Positions 1 to 5,394 of a stretch of 6,755 nt of DNA are shown in pieces. This DNA comes from Desulfovibrio sp. (GTDB lineage Bacteria > Desulfobacterota > Desulfovibrionia > Desulfovibrionales > Desulfovibrionaceae). A program made the position numbers and the translations under genes. Position 1 is the stretch's first letter, and each line of letters opens with the position of its first letter. Location: NCBI GenBank assembly GCA_020217165.1, contig JAIWOE010000199.1:1-6755 (forward strand), in the 5' to 3' direction. The notes under the pieces were generated by a model, which was not told the origin of the DNA, searched no databases, and worked only from the letters and a program-made list of their open reading frames with translations.

Positions 1-519
1 CACCTCAAGCAGTACGCCAACCGTCGCTTTGAGAAGCTTACCAAATACCTGGAACGCACCGACGCCTCCGCGGAGCTGCAAGTCGCCTTGAGTGTGGAAA
101 AGCAGCGCCACATGGCCGAAGTCAAGCTCGTGGGCGACGGCCTGCACCTCTCTGCCTCCGAATCCAGCGAAGACATGTATCAGACCGTGGACCTGGTGCT
201 AGACAAGCTCGACGCCCAGATGCGCAAGCACCGCGAAAAGAACAAGGACAAGCGCAAGGGTGGAGATGTGGCCGCCAGTGGCCGCACCGTGCGCACGGAA
301 GTGTTCCAGTTCAGCGCCACCCCCGCCGGCGGCCGCGAGCGCAGCATTGTGGATTCCGACCACTTCGAGCCCAAGCCCATGAGCATCGAGGAAGCCGCCG
401 AGCAGCTGGAAACCGCCCAGGACCAGTTCCTCGTGTTCCAGGATTCCGAGACCAGCCGCGTCAACGTGCTGTATCGTCGCAAGAATGGCGACTTCGGCCT
501 CATCGATCCCGGCCTGTAA
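1..519 (+). CDS. hpf: Ribosome hibernation promoting factor, long form (5'-truncated by window edge)
   Basis: Long HPF binds the 30S subunit near the mRNA/tRNA channel and, through its C-terminal domain, dimerises 70S ribosomes into inactive 100S particles in starved cells. The frame is open from base 1 and ends in TAA at 517–519, giving 172 visible residues. By comparison with E. coli HPF about a dozen N-terminal residues lie outside the window. The N-terminal S30AE domain runs to about residue 80, with LHLSASESSEDMYQTVD matching the family's HASAEGQDMY region, and ends in a lysine/arginine-rich linker (MRKHREKNKDKRKG). The C-terminal dimerisation domain occupies about the last 60 residues, with PMSIEEAAEQL, FLVFQDSET and VLYRRKNGDFGLIDP as its hallmarks. 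The gene stops 18 nt before ptsN, the usual order downstream of rpoN in proteobacteria, although rpoN itself is not visible here. Confidence 0.93.
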   Translation, partial: HLKQYANRRFEKLTKYLERTDASAELQVALSVEKQRHMAEVKLVGDGLHLSASESSEDMYQTVDLVLDKLDAQMRKHREKNKDKRKGGDVAASGRTVRTEVFQFSATPAGGRERSIVDSDHFEPKPMSIEEAAEQLETAQDQFLVFQDSETSRVNVLYRRKNGDFGLIDPGL

Positions 520-537
520 GGAGCACAGGGCAGCGGT

Positions 538-987
538 ATGAAACTGGAGGAATACCTCGACCCGCGGCTGGTGCTGCCAGACGTGCAGGCCACCGCCAAG
601 CCGGCCGTGCTGCAGGAACTCATTGCCCCCGTGGCCGACGTGCTGCCCGGGTTCGACGTCAAAAAGGCCCTGCAGGTGCTGCTGGAGCGCGAATACCTGG
701 GCACCACCGGCATTGGGGATGGCATTGCCATCCCCCATGGCAAACTGGCAGACCTGGACAAGATTGTGCTGGTGGTGGGCCGCAGCAGGGATGGCGTGGA
801 CTTCGAGGCCCTGGATCTCAAACGCTGCACCATCTTCTTCCTGGTGCTGGCGCCTGAGCAGGTGGCCGGCATGCACTTGCGCATCCTGGCCCACATCTCC
901 AGGCTGCTCAAGGACGAGGCCTTCCGGCGCGACTTTCTGAGCGCGCCGGACAAGGAGAGTTTGTGGAAACTGCTTGCGAGAACCTGA
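538..987 (+). CDS. ptsN: PTS EIIA-Ntr (nitrogen regulatory IIA protein)
   Basis: This is a cytoplasmic EIIA domain of the fructose/mannitol (type 2) fold. In the nitrogen PTS it accepts phosphate from NPr/HPr and acts by protein–protein regulation rather than transport. The 149-residue length is normal for a stand-alone EIIA-Ntr. The active-site motif GDGIAIPHGK is intact, with His67 as the phospho-acceptor (equivalent to His73 of E. coli PtsN), preceded by REYLGTTGIG. Downstream, FFLVLAPEQVAGMHLRILAHISRLL matches the family's conserved LLAP…HL…LA.ISRL region in shorter pieces. The ATG at 538 is preceded by AAGGAG at 518–523, a rather long 14-nt spacing, but the protein aligns from its first residues. 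The 3' end overlaps the rapZ start, which suggests translational coupling. Adjacent hpf and rapZ genes support the Ntr assignment over a fructose EIIA. Confidence 0.93.
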   Translation: MKLEEYLDPRLVLPDVQATAKPAVLQELIAPVADVLPGFDVKKALQVLLEREYLGTTGIGDGIAIPHGKLADLDKIVLVVGRSRDGVDFEALDLKRCTIFFLVLAPEQVAGMHLRILAHISRLLKDEAFRRDFLSAPDKESLWKLLART

Positions 988-1901
988 AGGCGGCCCCGTT
1001 TCCCTTGGTCATCGTGTGCGGGCTCTCGGGAGCCGGCAAATCCACGGCCTTGGGCGTGTTTGAAGACCTGCGCTTCTTCACGGTGGACGGCATCCCCCCC
1101 AGCCTGGCACCCAAGCTGGCGGGGCTCTTTGCCGGGGAAACCCGGCGGCAGTTCCGCGGCCTGGCCCTGGGCGTGGACGTGCGCAATGTGGAATTGAAAA
1201 AAGGCGTGGCTGATGCCTGGATGACAGGCATGGAGGAAATGAAGGGCCTGGGGGCCAGCCCCCAGGTCCTCTTTCTGGAAGCCCGCACCGCCGTGCTCAT
1301 GCGCCGCTACGCCGCCACCCGGCGGCCGCATCCCATGCTGCAACTGCTCTGCGGCGGCGAGGAAAGCTGCAGCGTGGGGTTGGAAAAGGCCATCAACCTG
1401 GAGGCCGACGCCCTGCTTCCCCTGCGGGGCATGGCCGATTTGGTGGTGGATACCTCCGATCATTCCGTGCATGACCTGCGACGGGTCATCAAGGAAAAGT
1501 GGGGGGCCCTGGACCAGAACGGCAAGGGCCTGACCATCCACCTCATCACCTTCGGCTTTAAATACGGCCCGCCCTCGGAGGCCGATTTGGTTTTCGACCT
1601 GCGCTTCCTCCCTAATCCGTATTTTGTGGAGGAATTGCGGCCCCTCACGGGCAAGGATCCCGCCATCGTGGATTACGTGCTGGGGGAAGACCCAGGCAAA
1701 ACTTTTCTGCAACGACTCAGGGAATTCCTGCTGTACCTCATGCCGCTGTACGATACGGAAGGCCGGTACCGCATCACCATTGCCATCGGCTGCACCGGAG
1801 GCCGGCACCGCTCCGTGGCGGTAACCGAAGCCCTCCATACCACGCTCAAGGCTGCCGGCTATCCCGTTTCCATGGAACACCGGCACATTGCGCTGGGCTA
1901 A
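963..1901 (+). CDS. rapZ: RapZ-type P-loop nucleotide-binding protein (YvcJ/RapZ family)
   Basis: In E. coli RapZ is an RNA-binding adaptor that delivers the GlmZ small RNA to RNase E to set glucosamine-6-phosphate synthase levels. In other bacteria the family is a nucleotide-binding protein of less defined role. Visible landmarks are Walker A GLSGAGKST (residues 20–28), VDVRN (71–75), a Walker-B-like VLFLEA (102–107), VVDTS (161–165), ITFGFKYG (195–202), VFDLRFLPNP (210–219) and the C-terminal GCTGGRHRSV (276–285). The GTG at 963 was chosen because AAGGAG lies at 952–957 with 5-nt spacing and because it brings the P-loop to the expected N-terminal position; it gives 312 residues against 284 in E. 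coli. It overlaps ptsN by 25 nt. The protein ends HRHIALG and lacks the lysine/arginine tail that E. coli RapZ uses in RNA binding, so GlmZ-type function should not be assumed. Confidence 0.92.
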   Translation: METACENLKAAPFPLVIVCGLSGAGKSTALGVFEDLRFFTVDGIPPSLAPKLAGLFAGETRRQFRGLALGVDVRNVELKKGVADAWMTGMEEMKGLGASPQVLFLEARTAVLMRRYAATRRPHPMLQLLCGGEESCSVGLEKAINLEADALLPLRGMADLVVDTSDHSVHDLRRVIKEKWGALDQNGKGLTIHLITFGFKYGPPSEADLVFDLRFLPNPYFVEELRPLTGKDPAIVDYVLGEDPGKTFLQRLREFLLYLMPLYDTEGRYRITIAIGCTGGRHRSVAVTEALHTTLKAAGYPVSMEHRHIALG

Positions 1902-1922
1902 CGACCGAGGACAGGGGACCGC

Positions 1923-2372
1923 ATGACCCAAGACGCCCACATTCAGCCCCGCACCGGTGTGGTGATTGTCACCCATGCCGACTACGGCGCGCACCTGCTG
2001 CACGCGGCGGAATTCATCCTTGGCCCGCAAACCGGCTGCGCTGCCCTGTGCGTGGACAACACCCAGAGCGTGGAAGCCATCGTGGAACGCCTCAAGGAGG
2101 CCGTGATCCGCTGTAACGAAGGCGCCGGCGTGCTGTTGGTGACGGACATGTTCGGCGGTACCCCCACCAACCTGAGTCTCTCCCTGCTGGGCCAGGAGCC
2201 CCCCCTGTGCGATCTGGAGGTGGTGACCGGGGTGAACCTACCCATGTTGCTCAAGGCCCTGGGCACCCGCCATCTCGGGCCGGAGCAATTGGCCGCGGAA
2301 GCAAAAAAGGCTGGCGGGCAAGGTATTGTGGTAGCAGGCGAACTCTTGCGCAGTCGCGTCAAAGGGAGTTAA
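1923..2372 (+). CDS. PTS mannose/fructose/sorbose-family EIIA component
   Basis: This soluble EIIA of the mannose family takes phosphate from HPr and passes it to EIIB. The phospho-acceptor is His18 in the motif VVIVTHADYG, equivalent to His10 of E. coli ManX. The partner acidic residue lies in TDMFGGTPTN (Asp75, matching E. coli Asp67), and VVTGVNLPMLL (100–110) is the conserved strand after it. The 149 residues equal one complete EIIA domain without the fused IIB domain found in E. coli ManX. AGGGGA at 1913–1918 sits 4 nt before the ATG, with a second purine-rich GAGGA at 1907–1911. It starts 21 nt after rapZ and is followed after 12 nt by the EIIB gene, so co-translation from one operon transcript is likely. 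The sugar, if any, cannot be read from the sequence. Confidence 0.9.
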   Translation: MTQDAHIQPRTGVVIVTHADYGAHLLHAAEFILGPQTGCAALCVDNTQSVEAIVERLKEAVIRCNEGAGVLLVTDMFGGTPTNLSLSLLGQEPPLCDLEVVTGVNLPMLLKALGTRHLGPEQLAAEAKKAGGQGIVVAGELLRSRVKGS

Positions 2373-2384
2373 AAGGGAGCCGCC

Positions 2385-2855
2385 ATGTTCTGGGTGCGTG
2401 TGGACAACCGCCTGGTGCATGGCCAGGTGATAGAAACGTGGTTGCCGCATACTGATTGCGAGGTGCTGGTGGTGTGCAACGATGCTGTGGCCGGCGATGT
2501 GCTGCAACAGGAAATCATGACCCTGGCCATCCCCCACGCCATTGAAACCATGTTTGTCACGGTGGCGGATCTCCCCGGGGCCATGACACGTCTGGCCCGA
2601 AACTATGAGGTGACCAACACCCTGGTCTTGTTCAATTCATGCATGGATGCCCGCACGGCCATGGAGCACGGCTTCCGTTGCAAGACCGTGAACATCGGCA
2701 ACCTGCATTACGCCCCGGGCAAGCGCCAGCTCCTGGCCCATGTAGCAGTTTCGGAAGAAGAGTCCTGCTGCTTGTCCTGGTTGACGGGCCATGGCGTGGA
2801 GCTGGATTTCCGCTGTCTGCCCTCGGAGCCCGTCACCCTCAAGCCCACTTGGTGA
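2385..2855 (+). CDS. PTS mannose/fructose/sorbose-family EIIB component
   Basis: This cytoplasmic EIIB takes phosphate from EIIA and would transfer it to a sugar entering through EIIC/EIID. The N-terminal motif RVDNRLVHGQVIETW (residues 5–19) contains the phospho-acceptor His12 and matches the family pattern R(I/V)D.RL.HGQV...W. At 156 residues it is a full-length single domain. The internal segment LVLFNSCMDARTAMEHGF and the following VNIGNLHYAPGKRQLL fit the family's NIGN.H.. region. The Shine-Dalgarno AAGGGAG (2373–2379) is 5 nt from the ATG. Its stop codon lies 7 nt before the first possible ATG of the EIIC gene, and the GGTGA around the stop could serve as that gene's ribosome binding site. 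Intact EIIA and EIIB active sites imply a functional phosphate branch even if EIIC proves defective. Confidence 0.9.
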   Translation: MFWVRVDNRLVHGQVIETWLPHTDCEVLVVCNDAVAGDVLQQEIMTLAIPHAIETMFVTVADLPGAMTRLARNYEVTNTLVLFNSCMDARTAMEHGFRCKTVNIGNLHYAPGKRQLLAHVAVSEEESCCLSWLTGHGVELDFRCLPSEPVTLKPTW

Positions 2856-2862
2856 ACGCGCC

Positions 2863-3644
2863 ATGATGGATCTTGCCAGCATGCCCTTGCCCCTGGCCGC
2901 GCTGATGGCTAGTTTTTTTTTGCCCTGACGGGGCTGGGCCGTTTTACCATCAATCTTGGCATTCTTGAACGCCCCCTGTGCATTGCCTTTTTGTGGGGAC
3001 TGTGCTTTGGCAACATGACTGCCGCCCTGGGGGTGGGCATCTTTTTTGAATTATTCTGGCTGGATTCCATCCCTGCCGGCACCCACATCCCCCCCAACAG
3101 CGCCTTCTCCACCATCCTGTGCCTGGGATTGCTTTCCCATTTTTCCATGCCCGCCCCGGCAGAGTTGCCCTTGGCACTGGCCGTGTCCCTGCCGGCCGCC
3201 CGGCTGGGAGCCCGTCTGGAGGGCTGGCGGCGCACCGTCCTGAATGCCGACTATGACCGCCTGCTGCGGTGGGCCGCCGCCGAGGGCAGCCCAGACGGCG
3301 TGTCCGACCCAGACATGTCCTCCCCTGGCGCCGTCATCTGGAAGGCCGTGAGCAGGATGGTCGCCACCAATGCGATTGTGTGTTTTGTCACATTTTTGGC
3401 CTTGGGGCTACTCCTGCGCTGGCTGGACTTGCCAGCCTTGAGCCGGGAAATGGATCTTGCCGTAACCTGGGGACATTGTTGGCTTGCTGCGGCGCTGGGT
3501 GGCGCGCTCTCCTTGCGGAACAAGCGTGCGTATGCCGTTTTGATGACCCTGGTGGCTGCATTTACCCTCTGGCGGCTCTTTCAGTGCGGAGAAGGCGGTT
3601 GTCAGGCGCTTTGGTTTGTGATAATTGGAACGAACTCCATGTGA
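2863..3644 (+). pseudogene. PTS mannose-family EIIC component, reading frame broken at a T9 tract
   Basis: EIIC is the multi-helix membrane channel of mannose-type PTS permeases. ATG at 2863 opens MMDLASMPLPLAALMAS, reaches nine T (2913–2921) and stops at TGA 2926–2928 after 21 codons. The -1 frame, blocked upstream by TAG at 2910–2912, then reads FALTGLGRFTINLGILERP and continues to TGA 3642–3644. The spliced product is about 260 residues, a normal EIIC length, and carries the family's FFELFWLDSIPAGTHIPPN segment at composite residues 61–79. Several hydrophobic helices lie at both ends with a polar stretch around residues 115–160. One extra T would make a single clean ORF. The break may be programmed frameshifting or transcriptional slippage, phase variation, a real mutation or a sequencing error. 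The only other start, TTG at 2991, would remove the first helix. No EIID gene follows within the window. The pseudogene label is provisional. Confidence 0.8.
3599..3625 (+). promoter_or_regulatory. Candidate sigma-70 promoter for ppaC
   Basis: TTGTCA (3599–3604) resembles a -35 element and GATAAT (3620–3625) a -10 element. TG at 3617–3618 forms an extended -10 (TGTGATAAT). The spacing of 15 nt is short, which the extended -10 could compensate. It lies inside the last codons of the EIIC gene and would start transcription near 3632, leaving a leader of about 105 nt before ppaC. This would separate pyrophosphatase expression from the PTS operon, consistent with the different codon bias of ppaC. 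This is pattern inference only. Confidence 0.4.
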
Positions 3645-3736
3645 GTCAATCTGTACCACGCTGAAATCACTGGACGTTTGGGCAGCCATCGTTGCCCGGC
3701 GTCGATGCATGCCAACAACCTGTGAGGAGGAGAGAC

Positions 3737-4654
3737 ATGTCTGTTCTCGTTTTCGGCCACAAGAGCCCGGATACCGACACCGTCGTCAGCGCCATCGCCG
3801 TGGCGGATCTTAAGAGCAAGCTGGGCGTGGCTGCCAAGCCCGTGGCCCTCGGCAAGCTGAACCCCGAAACCGAATTCGTGCTCGGCAAGTTCGGTCTCGC
3901 CGCTCCTGAAGTGGTGGAATCCGTGGCTGGCCAGAAGGTCATCGTGGTGGACACCACCGACCTGACCCAGCTCCCCGACGACATTGCCAAGGCCGAAGTG
4001 CTGGGCGTGGTGGACCACCACAAGCTCGGCAGCCTGACCACCCCCTCCCCCCTGGAAATGTGGGTCTGGCCCGTGGGCTGCACCGGCACTATCGTCAAGG
4101 CCATGTACGACTTCTTCAAGGTCGAGTGCCCTGCCAACATCGCCGGCGCCCTGCTTTGCGCCATCCTGTCCGACACTGTGATCTTCAAGTCCCCCACCTG
4201 CACTGACGCCGACAAGAAGGCTTGCGAAGAACTGGCCAAGATCTGCGGCGTGGCCGACCTGCAGGCCCTGGGCATGGAAATGTTCAAAGTCAAGTCCGCC
4301 GTGGACGGTGTGCCCGCCCGCGAACTGGTCTTCCGCGACTACAAGGACTTCGACATGAGCGGCAAGAAGGTCGGCATCGGCCAGTTGGAAGTGGTGGACC
4401 TGGCCATCCTGGATGCCCACCGCGCAGACCTGGCTGAAGAAATCATCAAGATCAAGGCCGAAAAGGGTAACCACAGCGTCTTCCTGCTCCTCACGGACAT
4501 CATCAAGGAAGGCTCCCTGATGCTCATCGCCACCGACGACGCCACCGTGGTGGAAAAGGCCTTTGGCACCAAGGCCGACAAGGAACTCTGGCTGCCCGGC
4601 GTGCTTTCCCGCAAGAAGGACGTGGTGCCTCCCTTCGAGAAGGCCTTCGCCTAG
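3737..4654 (+). CDS. ppaC: Manganese-dependent inorganic pyrophosphatase (family II, DHH superfamily)
   Basis: It hydrolyses pyrophosphate to two phosphates in the cytoplasm. In sulfate reducers this pulls forward ATP sulfurylase, the first step of sulfate activation, as well as biosynthesis. The 305-residue protein has the N-terminal DHH domain with metal ligands in FGHKSPDTD (His8, Asp12, Asp14), VVD at Asp72, the signature VVDHHKLG (Asp93, His94, His95) and ILSDTVIFKSPTCTD with Asp146. The C-terminal DHHA2 domain ends in the substrate-binding LSRKKDVVPP (SRKK 291–294). These follow B. subtilis PpaC closely. The ATG at 3737 is chosen because GAGGAGG (3724–3730) precedes it by 6 nt and the protein then begins exactly as family members do; a 15-codon upstream extension to TTG 3692 has no such support. 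Codon use is strongly biased (AAG, CTG, GGC, ATC), as in highly expressed genes and unlike its neighbours. Confidence 0.96.
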   Translation: MSVLVFGHKSPDTDTVVSAIAVADLKSKLGVAAKPVALGKLNPETEFVLGKFGLAAPEVVESVAGQKVIVVDTTDLTQLPDDIAKAEVLGVVDHHKLGSLTTPSPLEMWVWPVGCTGTIVKAMYDFFKVECPANIAGALLCAILSDTVIFKSPTCTDADKKACEELAKICGVADLQALGMEMFKVKSAVDGVPARELVFRDYKDFDMSGKKVGIGQLEVVDLAILDAHRADLAEEIIKIKAEKGNHSVFLLLTDIIKEGSLMLIATDDATVVEKAFGTKADKELWLPGVLSRKKDVVPPFEKAFA

Positions 4655-4660
4655 TAGCGT

Positions 4661-4702
4661 TGTTGCGTCGTCAACATATGTCCAGATATGGGAGGCGCAA
4701 CA
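4661..4702. repeat. Nested inverted repeat just after ppaC
   Basis: The outer arms TGTTGCG (4661–4667) and CGCAACA (4696–4702) are perfect complements. Inside them CATAT (4675–4679) and ATATG (4686–4690) form a second pair around GTCCAG. It begins 7 nt after the ppaC stop codon. There is no T run, so it may be an RNA-stabilising 3' structure or a protein site rather than a terminator. Confidence 0.45.
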
Positions 4703-4704
4703 CA

Positions 4705-4725
4705 GGGCCGCCCGCAAGGCGGCCC
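4705..4725 (+). terminator. GC-rich stem-loop downstream of ppaC, possible weak terminator
   Basis: GGGCCGCC (4705–4712) pairs perfectly with GGCGGCCC (4718–4725) around the loop CGCAA, a very stable 8-bp hairpin. No T run follows (next bases CGAAGCCGC), so it does not meet the rule for an intrinsic terminator. It is better seen as a 3'-end processing or stabilising hairpin for the abundant ppaC mRNA. The true end of that transcript is unclear. Confidence 0.4.
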
Positions 4726-4744
4726 CGAAGCCGCAGCTCCGTGA

Positions 4745-4774
4745 GTCCGCCAACATCGACGCATGTTGGCGGAC
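4745..4774. promoter_or_regulatory. Perfect 12-bp inverted repeat, candidate operator
   Basis: GTCCGCCAACAT (4745–4756) and ATGTTGGCGGAC (4763–4774) are exact reverse complements separated by CGACGC. No T run follows, so a terminator role is unlikely. The right arm contains TTGGCG (4766–4771), which can serve as the -35 element of the promoter proposed next. A dimeric repressor or activator bound here would directly control that promoter. The repeat does not match an operator I recognise. Confidence 0.5.
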
Positions 4775-4794
4775 GGTCCTCCCCGAAATAAGAT
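4766..4794 (+). promoter_or_regulatory. Candidate sigma-70 promoter for the small 4801–4913 transcript
   Basis: TTGGCG (4766–4771) and TAAGAT (4789–4794) are separated by exactly 17 nt. Transcription would begin near 4801, giving a leader of roughly 28 nt before the ATG at 4829, with GGGGAG in between. The element match is only moderate, but promoter, ribosome site, start codon and downstream terminator are consistently spaced. Confidence 0.4.
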
Positions 4795-4822
4795 GATGGA
4801 AATATCGTTTTACTTCGGGGAG
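4779..4822. repeat. Inverted repeat whose right arm holds the Shine-Dalgarno of the small ORF
   Basis: CTCCCCGAA (4779–4787) is the reverse complement of TTCGGGGAG (4814–4822), and pairing can continue past one mismatch with a few A–T pairs. The right arm contains GGGGAG, the ribosome binding site of the ORF at 4829. In a transcript that includes both arms this would hide the site. In one that starts near 4801 the left arm is absent and the site is free. The bracketed region includes the proposed -10, so a DNA-level role is also possible. Confidence 0.45.
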
Positions 4823-4828
4823 TCGACA

Positions 4829-4915
4829 ATGGGTTGTGCCATCTCCTCGTGCAGCGGGGGAAAGGAAGAGCCCATGCGCCCCGTCCGGACCATGCGTCCG
4901 GGCGGGGTTTTTTAA
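4829..4915 (+). CDS. Possible 28-residue cysteine-containing peptide (or small RNA)
   Basis: I do not recognise this ORF. It begins MGCAISSCSGGKEEP, with cysteines at positions 3 and 8, and its C-terminal half is proline/arginine-rich (MRPVRTMRPGGVF). Support for translation is GGGGAG at 4817–4822, 6 nt before the ATG. Against it, the last 12 codons or so are encoded by the arms of the intrinsic terminator, and the TAA (4913–4915) falls at the end of the T run. Much of the transcript could therefore end at or before the stop codon. The unit could be a small redox or metal peptide, a leader peptide, or a small noncoding RNA of about 110 nt with a chance ORF. The C-X4-C spacing is suggestive of metal or thiol chemistry, but that is speculation. 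Confidence 0.3.
   Translation: MGCAISSCSGGKEEPMRPVRTMRPGGVF
4879..4913 (+). terminator. Strong Rho-independent terminator
   Basis: CCCCGTCCGGAC (4879–4890) pairs with GTCCGGGCGGGG (4896–4907) with one G·T wobble and the loop CATGC. Six T follow directly (4908–4913). This is the clearest intrinsic terminator in the window. It would end the short transcript starting near 4801 and any read-through from ppaC, isolating the membrane-protein gene at 4980. Confidence 0.88.
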
Positions 4916-4979
4916 TTAATCATGGAAAACCCCTCGACAATTTTCCGCAGCTACGCCACAGGGATGCTGGAGGTGCAGC

Positions 4980-5321
4980 ATGTGGACGTTTGCGATGTAC
5001 TTGGTGGCCGCCGTGGGAGAGTTCGGCGGCTGCTTCGCCTTCTGGGCCTGGCTGCGGCTGGGCAAACATCCCCTGTGGATCGTGCCTGGCATGTTCAGTC
5101 TGGCGCTGTTCGCCTGGGTGCTCACGCGGGTTGACACCGATCTGGCCGGCCGGGCCTATGCTGCCTATGGCGGCATCTATATTTTGAGCTCCCTGCTCTG
5201 GATGTGGCTGGTGGAGGGTTCACGGCCGGATCGCTGGGACGCCCTGGGGGCCCTGGTGTGTCTGGTTGGGGCGTCCATCATCCTCTTCGGCCCCCGGGTG
5301 GCATGCGGTGAAGGATCCTGA
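4980..5321 (+). CDS. YnfA/UPF0060 family small integral membrane protein
   Basis: The 113-residue protein has four predicted membrane helices (about residues 3–22, 30–48, 60–80 and 88–106). It matches E. coli YnfA, notably [20 protein letters not shown] near the start, [30 protein letters not shown] in the middle and [18 protein letters not shown] at the end. The family resembles small multidrug resistance (SMR) transporters and members have been linked to efflux, but a substrate is not established for this one. The ATG at 4980 has an excellent GGAGGT (4969–4974) 5 nt upstream. A strong terminator lies upstream, so it needs its own promoter in 4914–4979, where I see no convincing consensus. 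The EamA transporter gene begins 73 nt downstream. Confidence 0.9.
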   Translation: MWTFAMYLVAAVGEFGGCFAFWAWLRLGKHPLWIVPGMFSLALFAWVLTRVDTDLAGRAYAAYGGIYILSSLLWMWLVEGSRPDRWDALGALVCLVGASIILFGPRVACGEGS

Positions 5322-5343
5322 CGGCTGAGGTGTCTGAGCCTGA

Positions 5344-5387
5344 GGCTGTGCTATCCCTTGACAGCACCAGACAAAGGGATCACAGCC
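5344..5387 (+). promoter_or_regulatory. Stem-loop in the leader of the EamA transporter gene
   Basis: GGCTGTG (5344–5350) pairs with CACAGCC (5381–5387), and after a 2-nt bulge ATCCCTT (5353–5359) pairs with AAGGGAT (5374–5380), enclosing a 14-nt loop. A competing pairing GTGCT (5348–5352)/AGCAC (5363–5367) is mutually exclusive with it. The hairpin ends 7 nt before the ATG and there is no T run, so it is not a terminator. It matches no riboswitch class I can identify. Confidence 0.4.
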
Positions 5388-5394
5388 AGCAGTC

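Noticed and set aside
180..2030. 616-codon open frame on the minus strand
   Set aside because: It lies antisense to hpf, ptsN, rapZ and the start of EIIA, all recognisable proteins. Its product is low-complexity, Ser/Arg- and His/Gly-rich with no domain, as expected for a shadow in GC-rich codon-biased DNA.
2991..3644. TTG 2991 as the true EIIC start
   Set aside because: It would discard well-conserved-looking EIIC sequence (TGLGRFTINLGILERP) lying just upstream in the same frame and the first helix, and has no ribosome site.
3692..3736. Upstream TTG start extending ppaC by 15 residues
   Set aside because: It has no ribosome site, and the extension is absent from the family. ATG 3737 has GAGGAGG at ideal spacing.
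3602..4756. 384-codon open frame on the minus strand over ppaC
   Set aside because: It is antisense to a complete, motif-rich pyrophosphatase gene. The frame is open because of the strong codon bias of ppaC, and the product is His/Gly-rich without recognisable domains.
4678..4791. 37-codon ORF starting at ATG 4678
   Set aside because: It has no Shine-Dalgarno, an Arg/Pro/Ser-rich product and runs through the inverted repeats. It is best explained as chance.
5358..5363. Perfect TTGACA as a -35 element for the EamA gene
   Set aside because: At 16–18 nt spacing the possible -10 hexamers are TCACAG, CACAGC and ACAGCC, none resembling TATAAT.
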